Shown: in pieces, positions 9,361 through 18,358 of the stretch
Position numbering within the stretch: the first letter of the stretch is position 1
Layout: each line of letters starts with the position of its first letter
From: an uncultured Sphingomonadaceae bacterium
GTDB lineage: Bacteria; Pseudomonadota; Alphaproteobacteria; Sphingomonadales; Sphingomonadaceae
Length of the DNA: 64,000 nucleotides
Reading direction: 5' to 3'
NCBI GenBank assembly: GCA_947503245.1
Contig: CANNCV010000001.1
Span: 1,921,501-1,985,500 of the forward strand
Position numbers and translations under genes: made by a program
Notes under the pieces: model-generated
The model's database searches: none
What the model saw: the letters and a program-made list of their open reading frames with translations, nothing else
Told to the model about the DNA's origin: nothing

Positions 9361-11128
9361 CGCGACTTCCTCCATTATTCACTGGATCGATGCGAACCAG
9401 TTGCACAGCACCCCCATTGGGAAATTTGGGCCATAGGCCTTGAGCCAATCCAAATGCACTTTGAGAGGCTATACCGGCCTGCGCTTCATACATCCAGTAA
9501 TTGCGTAATACGATACCAACATATGCACGTGTTTCAGAATAAGGGATTGATTCCATATAAAGCAGTGGGTCGCCTTGGTCTTTAATCTCATCATTCCAAC
9601 GGCCAACAGGGGAAGGGCCGGCATTATAAGCAGCGATCACCTTTGGTAGCAGCCCGCCAGTTTGCCGCTTCTTTGCAAGATTCTGCAAAAATTGTTGTCC
9701 AAGAGCGAGATTATTTTCCGGAACAGCCAAGGCTTCATTGTTAGAAGGAATATTGTAGTTAGCGCCCAAATCAGCAGCAGTACCGGGGAGTAATTGCATC
9801 AAACCGCGTGCATTGGCTGGGCTCACTGCATCTGCCCGAAAACCAGATTCCTGCAAAGTGTGCGCATAGACAAGCGCAGGATCAACCTTCCAGCCATTTA
9901 CAGGTCGCCAGCGCGGGGCAGGGAATGCAGCCAAGCGGTTGGTATCCGCATTTTTGGGTGCATAAATTGCCAACCAGCTTTGCAAAGCAGGCAAGTTATA
10001 AGCCCGCGCAACAGCCAATAATGTTTGGTGATCAGCCCCTTGTGAGCGCCGTGCCTCATAGCGTAACGCTTCTTCGGCGAGGCTGTTTTGACCAATAGAA
10101 ATCAGTGCGAGTGCAGATTGGCCATTTTGGCTTTTCTTCAACACTTGCAGTTGCTGAGTGGATATATCCGCAAATGTCGCAGGGACGTCCTTTTCAACAC
10201 CCAGCGCTTGCTCTGCCAATAATCCATATAGCGAACCATCGAAAGTTCTCGCTTGCTGCAAATGGTAATTGACCTGACCGGGATAGCCCGCGCGCATCCA
10301 TGCTCGTGATGCCCAATAATAGCCTGCGGATTTTAATTCAGGATTGCGAGCAGCTGGTCCTGTCGCAGAAAATTGCTCAGCAGCGAGCCGATAGTCACCT
10401 TGCCGCCAAGCAGCAAGGCCATAGACCCAATGGCTTTGCCCCAACCAGATACCGCGGCCTTTGACGGCTTGACGCGCCATTTTAAGAGCATCTCCATCAC
10501 GGTTTTCAATATAATAAGACCATGCAACTCGCTGCTGCCATTCTGTCAGGCTCTCAACCGATATATTGCGCGCGGAAGATCGCAGGATAGAATTCGCCAA
10601 ATCCGGATCACTATCGATAATTGCCTGTAATATGCGTTGTTTTGCGCTTTCTGCCAAAGCATTGCCGCCAGTGATTCCTTTGGGCTTGCCGCGGACAGAT
10701 GGAGCGCCCTGATATTGTAATGATCGCCGGGCAGGGGCTGATGGCGTCTCAACAACGCCGCGCCGCGCAGCCAAGCGGCGCAGCTGATCTGATTGTGCAA
10801 TGTCAGGCGCATCTTTCAGCAAGGCGAGTAAATCTTCTGCAGATGCTGTCGGGGAATTGGCCGCCAAATAATATTCGGCGCGGAATACTGGATTAAGAGG
10901 GTTGTTGGCGCTGTCAGCAATGATGGCTGTCACAGCATTCCAATTCTCTTCTTTCAAAGCAGAGAAAAAGGAGAGAGCTTGCCTATGTTCCTTATTGGAT
11001 AGCACATCGGCGTGACTGTCAGCTATGTTGCTGCTTTCAGGGGCAGAAAAATATTCTACACTGGTTTTGGCCGATAGCGGCGAACACAAAAATCCAAACA
11101 AACTAAGGCTGTACAGCACCGACTTCAT
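9347..11128 (-). CDS. Soluble lytic transglycosylase (SLT family), exported
   Basis: The product cleaves the MurNAc-GlcNAc bond of peptidoglycan with formation of 1,6-anhydro-MurNAc. Residues 1-20 form a signal peptide (cleavage after LSA). An alpha-helical superhelical region (about 40-400) is followed by the SLT catalytic domain: the catalytic Glu is Glu427 in TLQESGF, followed by SPANARGLMQLLP (436-448) and AYNAGPSPVGRW. The length of 593 residues fits the Slt70-like class. It overlaps the upstream UDG-like gene by 26 bases and the downstream moaB gene by 14-29 bases, so the three are almost certainly one transcript. A link between cell-wall turnover and its neighbours is not obvious. Confidence 0.93.
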   Translation of the reverse strand: MKSVLYSLSLFGFLCSPLSAKTSVEYFSAPESSNIADSHADVLSNKEHRQALSFFSALKEENWNAVTAIIADSANNPLNPVFRAEYYLAANSPTASAEDLLALLKDAPDIAQSDQLRRLAARRGVVETPSAPARRSLQYQGAPSVRGKPKGITGGNALAESAKQRILQAIIDSDPDLANSILRSSARNISVESLTEWQQRVAWSYYIENRDGDALKMARQAVKGRGIWLGQSHWVYGLAAWRQGDYRLAAEQFSATGPAARNPELKSAGYYWASRAWMRAGYPGQVNYHLQQARTFDGSLYGLLAEQALGVEKDVPATFADISTQQLQVLKKSQNGQSALALISIGQNSLAEEALRYEARRSQGADHQTLLAVARAYNLPALQSWLAIYAPKNADTNRLAAFPAPRWRPVNGWKVDPALVYAHTLQESGFRADAVSPANARGLMQLLPGTAADLGANYNIPSNNEALAVPENNLALGQQFLQNLAKKRQTGGLLPKVIAAYNAGPSPVGRWNDEIKDQGDPLLYMESIPYSETRAYVGIVLRNYWMYEAQAGIASQSAFGLAQGLWPKFPNGGAVQLVRIDPVNNGGSRGGDR

Positions 11129-11999
11129 TGAGAGACTCCCCGATTCTAAGCCAGTCTTTCCACGCGGTCCTTTTCATAGTTGGTCTGGCCAAAAGGGTAC
11201 GTGGATGTAAACTGACGTCTGCAGGGATGCTTCGCCCATCATGGTTAATATTTGGTAAGGATCGTCTATTTTCGGCCAAGTCATTACCCGTAACCACTAG
11301 ATTGGCCAATTTTCCGCATAAGATTATCGATTGCGGCGCTATCAACTCTATCAGATGAGAGATGATTGTGTTCCAATGGGCTTGCTTGTCCATCTCCATT
11401 TCTGGAGCAAGGCTATATTGCGGCCATAATGACAAGAATGCAGCCTGATCAGTTTCGATATTGACGGTGCCCAATATATTGGAAAGTAGCCGCCCCGATG
11501 CACCGGAGAACAATATTTCTTCATCATCCTCTTCTGGCATATCGCTGATAATTAGCAATTTTGGTTGTGATTTCAGCACAGGTAAGATGCGCGGACCCAG
11601 ACCGCTTGCCATTGTTAATGCTGGTGAAGATTGCCACCATGGCAGAATATCGTCAAAACTATCGGGCAGAGGTACATTTTGTTCGGCGGGTTGCGTATTC
11701 GCATTGTCCCTCTGCATATGTTCTTCGGCTAAAGGAGGCAAAGGGGCATGTTGCACCGGCGGAGCATTATTTCGTTCTATAAGCGGCTCCGCATTTTGTT
11801 TTGCCACAGGAGCAGAAACGGCGGCACTACCATCGGCAGTCTCAAACCACTCACGGGGAATTTCCTGATAATCATGCTCCACGCCAGCAGAACGCCACCA
11901 TTCCCAATAGCTGTCTAACTCTTGTTGAGCAGAGAATGATGTATCTGGACTGGCCATTATAATTTGCTCTGACAGGGTTAACGAGAACCGGCTTTCCAT
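11103..11999 (-). CDS. Degenerate uracil-DNA-glycosylase-fold protein
   Basis: The C-terminal half (about 140-285) keeps the outline of a family-4-like uracil-DNA glycosylase. SDMPEEDD (152-159) stands where family 4 has GEAPGxxED. SGASGRLLSNIL (165-176) matches the following helix, and LHPRTLLARPTMKRTAW (264-280) matches the HPSxLL...R..W end motif. The GEAPG catalytic loop and the four iron-sulphur cysteines are absent: only one Cys (228) exists. The N-terminal third contains a WEWWRSAGV helix and then a low-complexity linker rich in Pro, Ala and Gln (about 60-110). It is therefore probably not an active glycosylase, although it may still bind DNA or another partner. An internal ATG at 11957 (MASPDTS) is an equally plausible start; neither has a good ribosome binding site. 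Confidence 0.7.
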   Translation of the reverse strand: MESRFSLTLSEQIIMASPDTSFSAQQELDSYWEWWRSAGVEHDYQEIPREWFETADGSAAVSAPVAKQNAEPLIERNNAPPVQHAPLPPLAEEHMQRDNANTQPAEQNVPLPDSFDDILPWWQSSPALTMASGLGPRILPVLKSQPKLLIISDMPEEDDEEILFSGASGRLLSNILGTVNIETDQAAFLSLWPQYSLAPEMEMDKQAHWNTIISHLIELIAPQSIILCGKLANLVVTGNDLAENRRSLPNINHDGRSIPADVSLHPRTLLARPTMKRTAWKDWLRIGESLNEVGAVQP

Positions 12000-12132
12000 T
12001 TTTGCTCAAGCCGCAACTCTTGCTTTCATTAATGCACTTGGTAGATCATTATATTTTCGCTATCGAATTGCGAACGAAAGTGCAAATTAACGCAGATGTC
12101 TATTGTGCGGAAGACACATTTAAGGTGCTAAT

Positions 12133-13800
12133 ATGAGTGATGCTGAAATCGAACGTGAGTCCATGCCATATGATGTGGTGATTGTCGGTGGTGGACCCGC
12201 CGGTTTATCTGCAGCTATCAGATTGAAACAAATGGCTGCAGAAGCAGGCAGTGAGATTGATGTTTGCATATTGGAAAAAGGCTCGGAAATCGGCGCACAT
12301 ATTCTATCAGGTGCAGTAATCGATCCGCGCTCTTTGGATGAATTGCTACCTGAATGGCGCGATAAGGGCTGCCCCATGGCAGAAACGCCCGTGACCGATA
12401 ACCAGCATTGGGTGCTCACCAAAAAAGGCAAGTTCAGCATTCCGCATTTTCTAACACCCTCATTTTTGCACAATAAGGGCTGTTATACAGGGTCTCTTGG
12501 CAATATGTGCCGCTGGCTTGGTGAGGAGGCGGAAGAACTTGGCGTAGAGATATTCCCTGGATTCGCAGCCGCTGAAATTCTGTATAATGAAGATGGATCG
12601 GTAAAAGGCGTTGCGACCGGTAATATGGGTGTGGCTCGCGATGGTAGCCATAAGCCTGATTTCGAACCTGGCCTAGAACTCCACGCAAAATATACCTTTT
12701 TCGCAGAAGGCGTGCGTGGACATTTAACCAAAATCCTTAAAAAGCACTTTGCATTGGATGCAGATTCTGAGCCTCAGGTCTACGGGCTGGGCATAAAGGA
12801 ATTGTGGGATATTCCAGCTGATATGCATAAACCGGGCCTCGTTATCCACTCACAAGGCTGGCCGTTAGAAGCAGGCTCCAATGGTGGTGGCTTTCTCTAT
12901 CATCAGGCCAATGGTCAGGTCGCGCTCGGTTTTGTGACATGGCTTAACTATAAAAACCCCTATTTGCGACCATTTGAGGAAATGCAGCGTTGGAAAACCC
13001 ATCCAGAGATTCGCAAATTCCTCGAAGGCGGTAAGCGCGTATCCTATGGCGCGCGTGCTATTAGCGATGGTGGCTTTCAATCTGTTCCTAAGCTGGCCTT
13101 TCCGGGTGGTGCATTGATTGGTTGCTCTGCCGGTTTCCTTAATGTTCCGCGTATTAAGGGTACGCACACTGCCATGAAATCCGGCATGATGGCCGCAGAA
13201 GCCGCTTTTGCCGCGATACAGGAGCAACGCAGCAGTGATGAACTGACAGCCTATCAGAGCGCTTATGAAGGTAGCTGGGTCTATAAAGAGCTGAGCAAAG
13301 TACGCAATGTGCTGCCATTGATGGAAAAGTTCGGCGACAAGGTTGGTTCTTTCTTCGCTGGCATCACCATGTGGGCGGAGCATTTGGGAATCAAAATGCC
13401 TTTTACCATGGGGCATGAGCCAGATCATAAATCATTGGCACGTAAAGAGCATGTACACCCTATTGAATATCCCAAGCCGGATAATGTGCTGACTTTTGAC
13501 CGTCTGTCATCGGTCTTTTTGTCCAATACCAATCATGAAGAAGATCAGCCAGTTCACTTGCAGTTGAAAGATCCGGCGATACCTATCAATTATAATCTGC
13601 CAGTGTTTGATGAACCAGCGCAGCGTTATTGCCCGGCCGGAGTGTATGAAGTGGTTGATGAGGATGATGGCAGCAAGCGTTTCCAGATCAATGCGCAGAA
13701 CTGCGTCCATTGCAAAACCTGTGATATCAAAGACCCGTCACAGAATATCAATTGGGTAACACCAGAAGGCGGCGGCGGACCAAATTATCCTAATATGTAA
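12133..13800 (+). CDS. Electron transfer flavoprotein-ubiquinone oxidoreductase
   Basis: ETF-QO passes electrons from electron-transfer flavoprotein, reduced by acyl-CoA and other dehydrogenases, to ubiquinone at the inner membrane. The protein (555 residues) has an N-terminal FAD motif VGGGPAGLSAAI (about 18-29), the quinone/FAD central region, and a C-terminal [4Fe-4S] domain with cysteines near 500 (YCPAG) and near 524, 527 and 530 (NCVHCKTCDIKDP). The C-terminus GGGGPNYPNM is the family ending. The gene lies divergent from the UDG-like gene across a 133-base gap that must hold both promoters. The ETF subunits themselves are not in the window. Confidence 0.96.
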   Translation: MSDAEIERESMPYDVVIVGGGPAGLSAAIRLKQMAAEAGSEIDVCILEKGSEIGAHILSGAVIDPRSLDELLPEWRDKGCPMAETPVTDNQHWVLTKKGKFSIPHFLTPSFLHNKGCYTGSLGNMCRWLGEEAEELGVEIFPGFAAAEILYNEDGSVKGVATGNMGVARDGSHKPDFEPGLELHAKYTFFAEGVRGHLTKILKKHFALDADSEPQVYGLGIKELWDIPADMHKPGLVIHSQGWPLEAGSNGGGFLYHQANGQVALGFVTWLNYKNPYLRPFEEMQRWKTHPEIRKFLEGGKRVSYGARAISDGGFQSVPKLAFPGGALIGCSAGFLNVPRIKGTHTAMKSGMMAAEAAFAAIQEQRSSDELTAYQSAYEGSWVYKELSKVRNVLPLMEKFGDKVGSFFAGITMWAEHLGIKMPFTMGHEPDHKSLARKEHVHPIEYPKPDNVLTFDRLSSVFLSNTNHEEDQPVHLQLKDPAIPINYNLPVFDEPAQRYCPAGVYEVVDEDDGSKRFQINAQNCVHCKTCDIKDPSQNINWVTPEGGGGPNYPNM

Positions 13801-13838
13801 GGGCTTACAGATCATTCCTCATATTGGGTTTAATTACC

Positions 13839-14702
13839 ATGACGTTGACTGAATATGCTCCAGCCAAAATCAATTTGGCGCTGCATGTGCGAGAGCGCTT
13901 GCCTAATGGCTATCACATATTGGATACAATTTTCGCGTTCATTGCTGATGGAGACATGTTGACCGCAATAGCCGGTAATGGTTGCTCTATGGATATTGCC
14001 GGGCCCTTCTCCAAGGGGTTGCCCGTTAATGATGATAATCTGGTTCTTGAAGCTGCAAAGGCTCTTGCAAAAGCTGCCCATATAGATGCGGACGTTCATT
14101 TCACCCTGACCAAGAACTTACCCATTGCATCAGGTATCGGTGGAGGCTCTGCAGACGCAGCCGCTGCGCTGCGCCTCTGCAACAGCTTGTGGGGATTGGA
14201 CTGGCCTTTAGAAAAATTATGTGAAATCGGCTTGGCATTAGGTGCAGATGTGCCGGTTTGCATAGCATCGTCCAGTTGCCACGGAACAGGCATTGGCGAG
14301 CAGTTGGTACCAATCAATGCTGCGCAATGGCAAAATATGCCTATCTTGCTGGTCAATCCGCTAAAGCCTGTATCAACGGGGCAGATATTTGGGCAGTGGG
14401 ACAAGCAAGATAAAGGTGCTTTTGAGGGACCGATCAATGAATTGGCGAGTGTAGCGAATGGTCGCAACGACCTTCAGCCTATGGCCATAAGCCTTTGCCC
14501 GGAGATAGCATCGATATTGGAGCAGCTATCCCAGACCGATCCAATATGCGCGCGCATGTCTGGTTCAGGCGCAACATGCTTTGCCATCTTTACTGAAGAT
14601 GAGGCCTGTATCCGTGCAGAAGAGCAGATAAAATCTGTGTTTCCAGATTATTGGACCTTGACGTCAAGACTGCATGATTGGGATTTTGGCCGTGAGCGAT
14701 AA
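13839..14702 (+). CDS. ispE: 4-diphosphocytidyl-2-C-methyl-D-erythritol kinase
   Basis: IspE phosphorylates CDP-methylerythritol in the MEP route to isoprenoid precursors. The 287-residue protein begins with MTLTEYAPAKINLAL (Lys10 is the conserved substrate residue), has the GHMP ATP-binding loop PIASGIGGGSADAAA at about 95-109, and LGADVPVCI with the conserved Asp near 138. I prefer the ATG at 13839. A TTG at 13824 would add five residues before a motif that is normally at the very N-terminus. It follows the ETF-QO gene after 38 bases and overlaps or abuts the next gene, so it sits in one plus-strand unit. Confidence 0.96.
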   Translation: MTLTEYAPAKINLALHVRERLPNGYHILDTIFAFIADGDMLTAIAGNGCSMDIAGPFSKGLPVNDDNLVLEAAKALAKAAHIDADVHFTLTKNLPIASGIGGGSADAAAALRLCNSLWGLDWPLEKLCEIGLALGADVPVCIASSSCHGTGIGEQLVPINAAQWQNMPILLVNPLKPVSTGQIFGQWDKQDKGAFEGPINELASVANGRNDLQPMAISLCPEIASILEQLSQTDPICARMSGSGATCFAIFTEDEACIRAEEQIKSVFPDYWTLTSRLHDWDFGRER

Positions 14703-15435
14703 GACGGACATGTCTTTGGTTGATTATTACCCATCGCGCGATGGAGAAGCGCTTTGCAACCTGATGATAATCGGCGATCATGCTTCCAATCATATTCCAG
14801 ATGACCTCGATTTGGGCATTGACCCAATGATATTAGTGACGCACCGGGCAGTTGATTTGGGCACTGCATCGGTCTCACAATTACTCCATCGTCAATCTGG
14901 CTGCGCAGTTGCCAATGCTCGTATTTCCCGTTTGGTGGTTGATCTAAACCGTTATCGTGATGAAGAAACGACCATTCCAGCAGTCAGCGACGGCATCACC
15001 ATAGCTGGCAATCAGCTTAATGATGCAGAGCATGAGGCGCGGCTCCAGCAATATTATGACAAATATCATGCGCAAACCGGCACTTTGGTCGGCAAAGAAA
15101 ACCCGCGGCTTATCATTTTCCTGCACAGCTTTACGCCGCGCCTTGAAACGCAAGATGCGCAGCGTCCATGGCATTATGGTGTCATGTATGATGAAGATGA
15201 AAGAGCAGGCCATATTGCTTTGAGTTATTTTGATAATCTGCAAATTGCGGCAGGTGATCAACTGCCTTATTCGGGTAAAATCTATAACAGTTCTTTCAAA
15301 CGGCATGCCCAATTCAACAGCATTGCCTATGTCGGTTTAGAGGTGCGTCAGGATCTGCTCGAGCATGAAAATGGCAGGCAGGACGCTGCCGAGGCCATTC
15401 GCGGGATGGCGGAACACATATTGCAGGGCATCTAA
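14692..15435 (+). CDS. N-formylglutamate amidohydrolase-like protein
   Basis: This protein belongs to the N-formylglutamate amidohydrolase (HutG-like) family, zinc hydrolases related to metallo-carboxypeptidases. GDHASNHIP near residues 23-31 is the first ligand motif, and FLHSFTPRL is the later conserved block. In the histidine pathway the enzyme releases glutamate from N-formylglutamate, but no hut genes are nearby, so its real substrate is uncertain. The start is ambiguous: ATG 14674 and GTG 14692 overlap the ispE end (by 29 and 11 bases), and ATG 14710 lies just after it. GTG 14692 has a GGGA about nine bases upstream. Confidence 0.85.
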   Translation: MSDKTDMSLVDYYPSRDGEALCNLMIIGDHASNHIPDDLDLGIDPMILVTHRAVDLGTASVSQLLHRQSGCAVANARISRLVVDLNRYRDEETTIPAVSDGITIAGNQLNDAEHEARLQQYYDKYHAQTGTLVGKENPRLIIFLHSFTPRLETQDAQRPWHYGVMYDEDERAGHIALSYFDNLQIAAGDQLPYSGKIYNSSFKRHAQFNSIAYVGLEVRQDLLEHENGRQDAAEAIRGMAEHILQGI

Positions 15436-15540
15436 ATCTCGCCACTTTGTGAGGCTTGCATATAGGGCCATTAATGTTAACGCGCTGGACCTTGGCAACA
15501 ATTCCCCGTTATAGCTGCACCAACTTTTAAAGGACGTGTT

Positions 15541-16005
15541 ATGCGATCATCATTTTCCAAACAATCATGCGCGCTGGCTAAAGCGCTCATCGTCTCTGGG
15601 GCAATATTATCGCTAGCCGGCTGCGGTGTAGGCAGCACGCCAGCCAATGAAGAGATTGTAGAAGAAGAAGTGGCGCCGCCTGATCCAGCAAAAACGGCTC
15701 CGGAAGCTAAGCGGGCCGATGTTTTACGTGATGATGGGAAATTGAGTTGCGCCTTGGCTGGAAGTGAAAAATTCACGCGGACTTGTGCGCTGGAACGAAT
15801 TTCCAATGAAGATGGCAAACAGATGATATTCCGCCATCCAGATGGAGGCTTTCGCAGGTTTTTGGTGGTTTCAGACGGCCGCGGCCTTGTCGCTGCTGAT
15901 GGCGCTGATGATGCTATCATTACCATATTGGACGATAAGGTCATTGAAATTGACGTTGATGGCGACCGTTATCAAATGCCTGCTACCGTCAGCGATGAGT
16001 CCTAA
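15541..16005 (+). CDS. Lipoprotein of unknown function
   Basis: I do not recognise the family. The 154-residue product has a basic N-terminus, a hydrophobic stretch and a lipobox LAGC with the acylated Cys near residue 28, so it should be a lipoprotein. An acidic, Pro/Ala-rich spacer follows (EEIVEEEVAPPDPA, about 38-51). The folded part (60-154) contains two further cysteines, near 77 and 86 (SCALAG, TCALER), that could form a disulphide in the periplasm. AAAGGACG seven bases or so before the ATG is a good ribosome binding site. It stands alone between the amidohydrolase-like gene and the methyltransferase gene. Confidence 0.8.
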   Translation: MRSSFSKQSCALAKALIVSGAILSLAGCGVGSTPANEEIVEEEVAPPDPAKTAPEAKRADVLRDDGKLSCALAGSEKFTRTCALERISNEDGKQMIFRHPDGGFRRFLVVSDGRGLVAADGADDAIITILDDKVIEIDVDGDRYQMPATVSDES

Positions 16006-16061
16006 AATGTTTATCAATAAAACGAGATTATTGCCCCAAAGCCATTTGCAGACATTTTACT

Positions 16062-17285
16062 TTGTCTGAAAATCAAGAGATCATCGTTAGAATTGCTGCG
16101 CGTGGTGACGGCGTCACCGCATCCGGGCAACATATTCGCGGTGCAGCTCCGGGAGACGCGATTTCTCCTGATGGTGGGTTAATTAAAGGCCCTCATCATG
16201 TAACGCCAACATGTCGCCATTTTGATCAGTGCGGCGGCTGCGTGCTACAGCATATTGATATGGTCAGCTACGCAACCTTTTTGCGTGAAAGAGTAAAGGG
16301 CGCTCTGCATGGACAGGGCATTGCGGATGTTGAGATATTAGACCCTCTTATTTCCAAAAGTCACAGCCGCCGCCGTACATCCTTCCGGGTTATCTCCATG
16401 GGTAAATCTGTGCATATTGGGTTTAATACCGAGCAATCGCACCGTGTTGTAGACATTAAGCAATGCGATGTCCTTCATCCTGATATATTTACACTTTTTG
16501 CACCGTTACGAGAGTTTTTTGTGCAATGGGGAGATAAGAAACTCAACCTTATTGTTCATGCTACATTGGTGGACCAAGGTATTGACCTGCTAATCAAAAA
16601 CCTCAACCCCGACACGCTTGAGCGCTATGAAAAGCTATCTGCATTTGGCCAGCTGCATGCTTTGGCAAGACTGTCCATAGACCGGGGGGAAGGTACAGAA
16701 ACGCTTTACGCGCCGGAGCCTGCCACCATTACACTGGGGTCAACGCCAGTGGATTTGCCCGCAGGCAGCTTCTTGCAAGCAACATTGGACGGTGAACAAG
16801 CTTTGTGCGGGATAGTAAACCAATGGTTGGGCGATGCACCTATGGTTGCGGATCTGTTTTCAGGGCTTGGCACTTTCGCGTTTTCCGCAGCGGATGCTCT
16901 GCCCAATGGCGCGAGAAAGATATATGCAGCGGAGGCAGCACGCGACAGCATTTTTGCCCTTAAAGCGGCTGCAAACAGGCGCAAAATACCGGTTTTCATA
17001 GAGCATCGTGATCTATTTCGCAGACCATTAACATCGGCAGAAGCAAACCGCTTTGACGCCATCATACTCGACCCACCGCGCGCCGGCGCGCGTGAGCAAG
17101 TAATGCAATTGGCGCAATCCACTGTTGCAAAAATCATTTATGTCAGCTGCAACCCCAGCAGCTTTGCAAGGGATAGTAAGGCTCTGCTGGAAAATGGTTA
17201 TATATTGCAGCAAGTTCAGCCGGTTGGGCAATTCCTCTGGTCAACGCATGTAGAATTAGCGGCGCATTTTACCAAAAACAGCTAA
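16062..17285 (+). CDS. rlmD: 23S rRNA (uracil-C5)-methyltransferase, RlmD/TrmA family
   Basis: The product methylates C5 of a uridine in RNA, most likely the RlmD position U1939 of 23S rRNA. Cysteines 51, 57, 60 (CRHFDQCGGC) and 135 (IKQCDVLHP) match the [4Fe-4S] site of RlmD. The SAM motif DLFSGLGTF is near 264-272, DPPRAGAR near 337 and the catalytic cysteine motif SCNPSSF near 363. There is no N-terminal TRAM domain of full size, which makes it shorter than E. coli RlmD. The start is a TTG at 16062, the only in-frame start before the cluster motif that gives a normal length. The stop lies inside the hairpin shared with the convergent nitrilase gene. Confidence 0.9.
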   Translation: MSENQEIIVRIAARGDGVTASGQHIRGAAPGDAISPDGGLIKGPHHVTPTCRHFDQCGGCVLQHIDMVSYATFLRERVKGALHGQGIADVEILDPLISKSHSRRRTSFRVISMGKSVHIGFNTEQSHRVVDIKQCDVLHPDIFTLFAPLREFFVQWGDKKLNLIVHATLVDQGIDLLIKNLNPDTLERYEKLSAFGQLHALARLSIDRGEGTETLYAPEPATITLGSTPVDLPAGSFLQATLDGEQALCGIVNQWLGDAPMVADLFSGLGTFAFSAADALPNGARKIYAAEAARDSIFALKAAANRRKIPVFIEHRDLFRRPLTSAEANRFDAIILDPPRAGAREQVMQLAQSTVAKIIYVSCNPSSFARDSKALLENGYILQQVQPVGQFLWSTHVELAAHFTKNS

Positions 17286-17305
17286 ATGTTCGTTCACTTA
17301 GCTGT
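17278..17305 (-). terminator. Hairpin containing both convergent stop codons
   Basis: ACAGCTAA (17278-17285) and TTAGCTGT (17298-17305) are exact inverted copies separated by 12 bases, with further TG/CA pairing inside. The TAA of the methyltransferase gene and the TAA of the nitrilase gene are the inner ends of the two arms. Read on the minus strand the stem is followed by TTTTT, so it is a proper intrinsic terminator for the nitrilase transcript; on the plus strand there is no T run. Confidence 0.65.
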
Positions 17306-18260
17306 CAGACCAGACCACGCCGTCTTGTGCTTTGGTGTTGACTGACAATTCAAAGATATCAGGCCGCGAATAATGGCCATCTGTATCCAGTGATGTGAGA
17401 GCCTCGCCAATCTGCTCCATATCAAGCTCTGCTATGATAATTTCCGACTGACTTCCCGCTTGCGCCAAAATACTGGTATCCGGTGCTACAATCTGACTGC
17501 CGCCACTTTGTAATTGCTTGCTGTCCATTGCGGATAACAGCTCATGCGCAGCCGCATTACCACCGGCAAGTTCCAGGCCATGTAATAGATCAGATTGATG
17601 CTGGATTGTACCAGCGGCCAGCACAAAGCAGCGCCCTTCAAAAGCATAATGGCGGGATGCTACAGAATAGCTTTCACGCACGGTTGGCCAGGCGGCGACA
17701 TGAATATGCTCACCTTGATTGTGCATCGCTGCACGTGCCATAGGCATCCAGTTTTCCCAGCAGATCAGGCTGCCGATGACAGAGCCATCCTCAGCCACAT
17801 GCGGATTTAAGGTCGAACCATCACCACGCATCCAGATAAGACGCTCACCATGGGTAGGCACAAGCTTACGGTGGCTAAGCGGCTTTGCATTTGGGCGAAA
17901 AAGCAACTGATTGTTATACAGGCTTGAGCGGCGACGTTCATGCGCACCCACTGACACCATGACGTCATGACGGTCTACTAGCTCCTGCAAAGGCGCAAAC
18001 CGTTGATCGCCCTCAACAACTGCATTTTCCAGCATGATACGATGCAATGCCTGTGTGCCGGGATGATCCCACATTGCGGCATCTGACGCTTCATCCAGCC
18101 ATAATGGGTAGCCACCCAGAAATGTCTCACCAAATGCGATAATCTCCGCACCATCTTTGGCGGCCTTATCGACATGCTGAACTAACTGTTCAATACCGTG
18201 GTCAATTGCCAAGGGTACGGGTGCGGCCTGCACAATCGCTGCATTTATGGTTTTTCTCAT
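17298..18260 (-). CDS. Nitrilase-family carbon-nitrogen hydrolase
   Basis: The 320-residue protein has the complete nitrilase catalytic triad: Glu45 (FGETFLGGYPLW), Lys132 (HRKLVPTHGERL) and Cys167 (SLICWENWMP). The WENWMP context and HGERLIW point to true nitrilases (nitrile to carboxylate plus ammonia) of the aliphatic or aryl-acetonitrile type rather than to amidases or NAD synthetases. The native substrate is unknown. It is the last gene of a minus-strand run after the two MAPEG genes, with a 98-base gap that includes AAGAG before its ATG. Its 3' end forms the terminator hairpin with the rlmD stop. Confidence 0.92.
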   Translation of the reverse strand: MRKTINAAIVQAAPVPLAIDHGIEQLVQHVDKAAKDGAEIIAFGETFLGGYPLWLDEASDAAMWDHPGTQALHRIMLENAVVEGDQRFAPLQELVDRHDVMVSVGAHERRRSSLYNNQLLFRPNAKPLSHRKLVPTHGERLIWMRGDGSTLNPHVAEDGSVIGSLICWENWMPMARAAMHNQGEHIHVAAWPTVRESYSVASRHYAFEGRCFVLAAGTIQHQSDLLHGLELAGGNAAAHELLSAMDSKQLQSGGSQIVAPDTSILAQAGSQSEIIIAELDMEQIGEALTSLDTDGHYSRPDIFELSVNTKAQDGVVWSDS

Positions 18261-18358
18261 TATATCACTCTTAAAAAGGGGGGAGCATGATGAATGCTTT
18301 TATATCTGCCTGTTCGCCTCAGATCCGATAAAGTTTCAAGATGATCTTCAAGCGCAGC

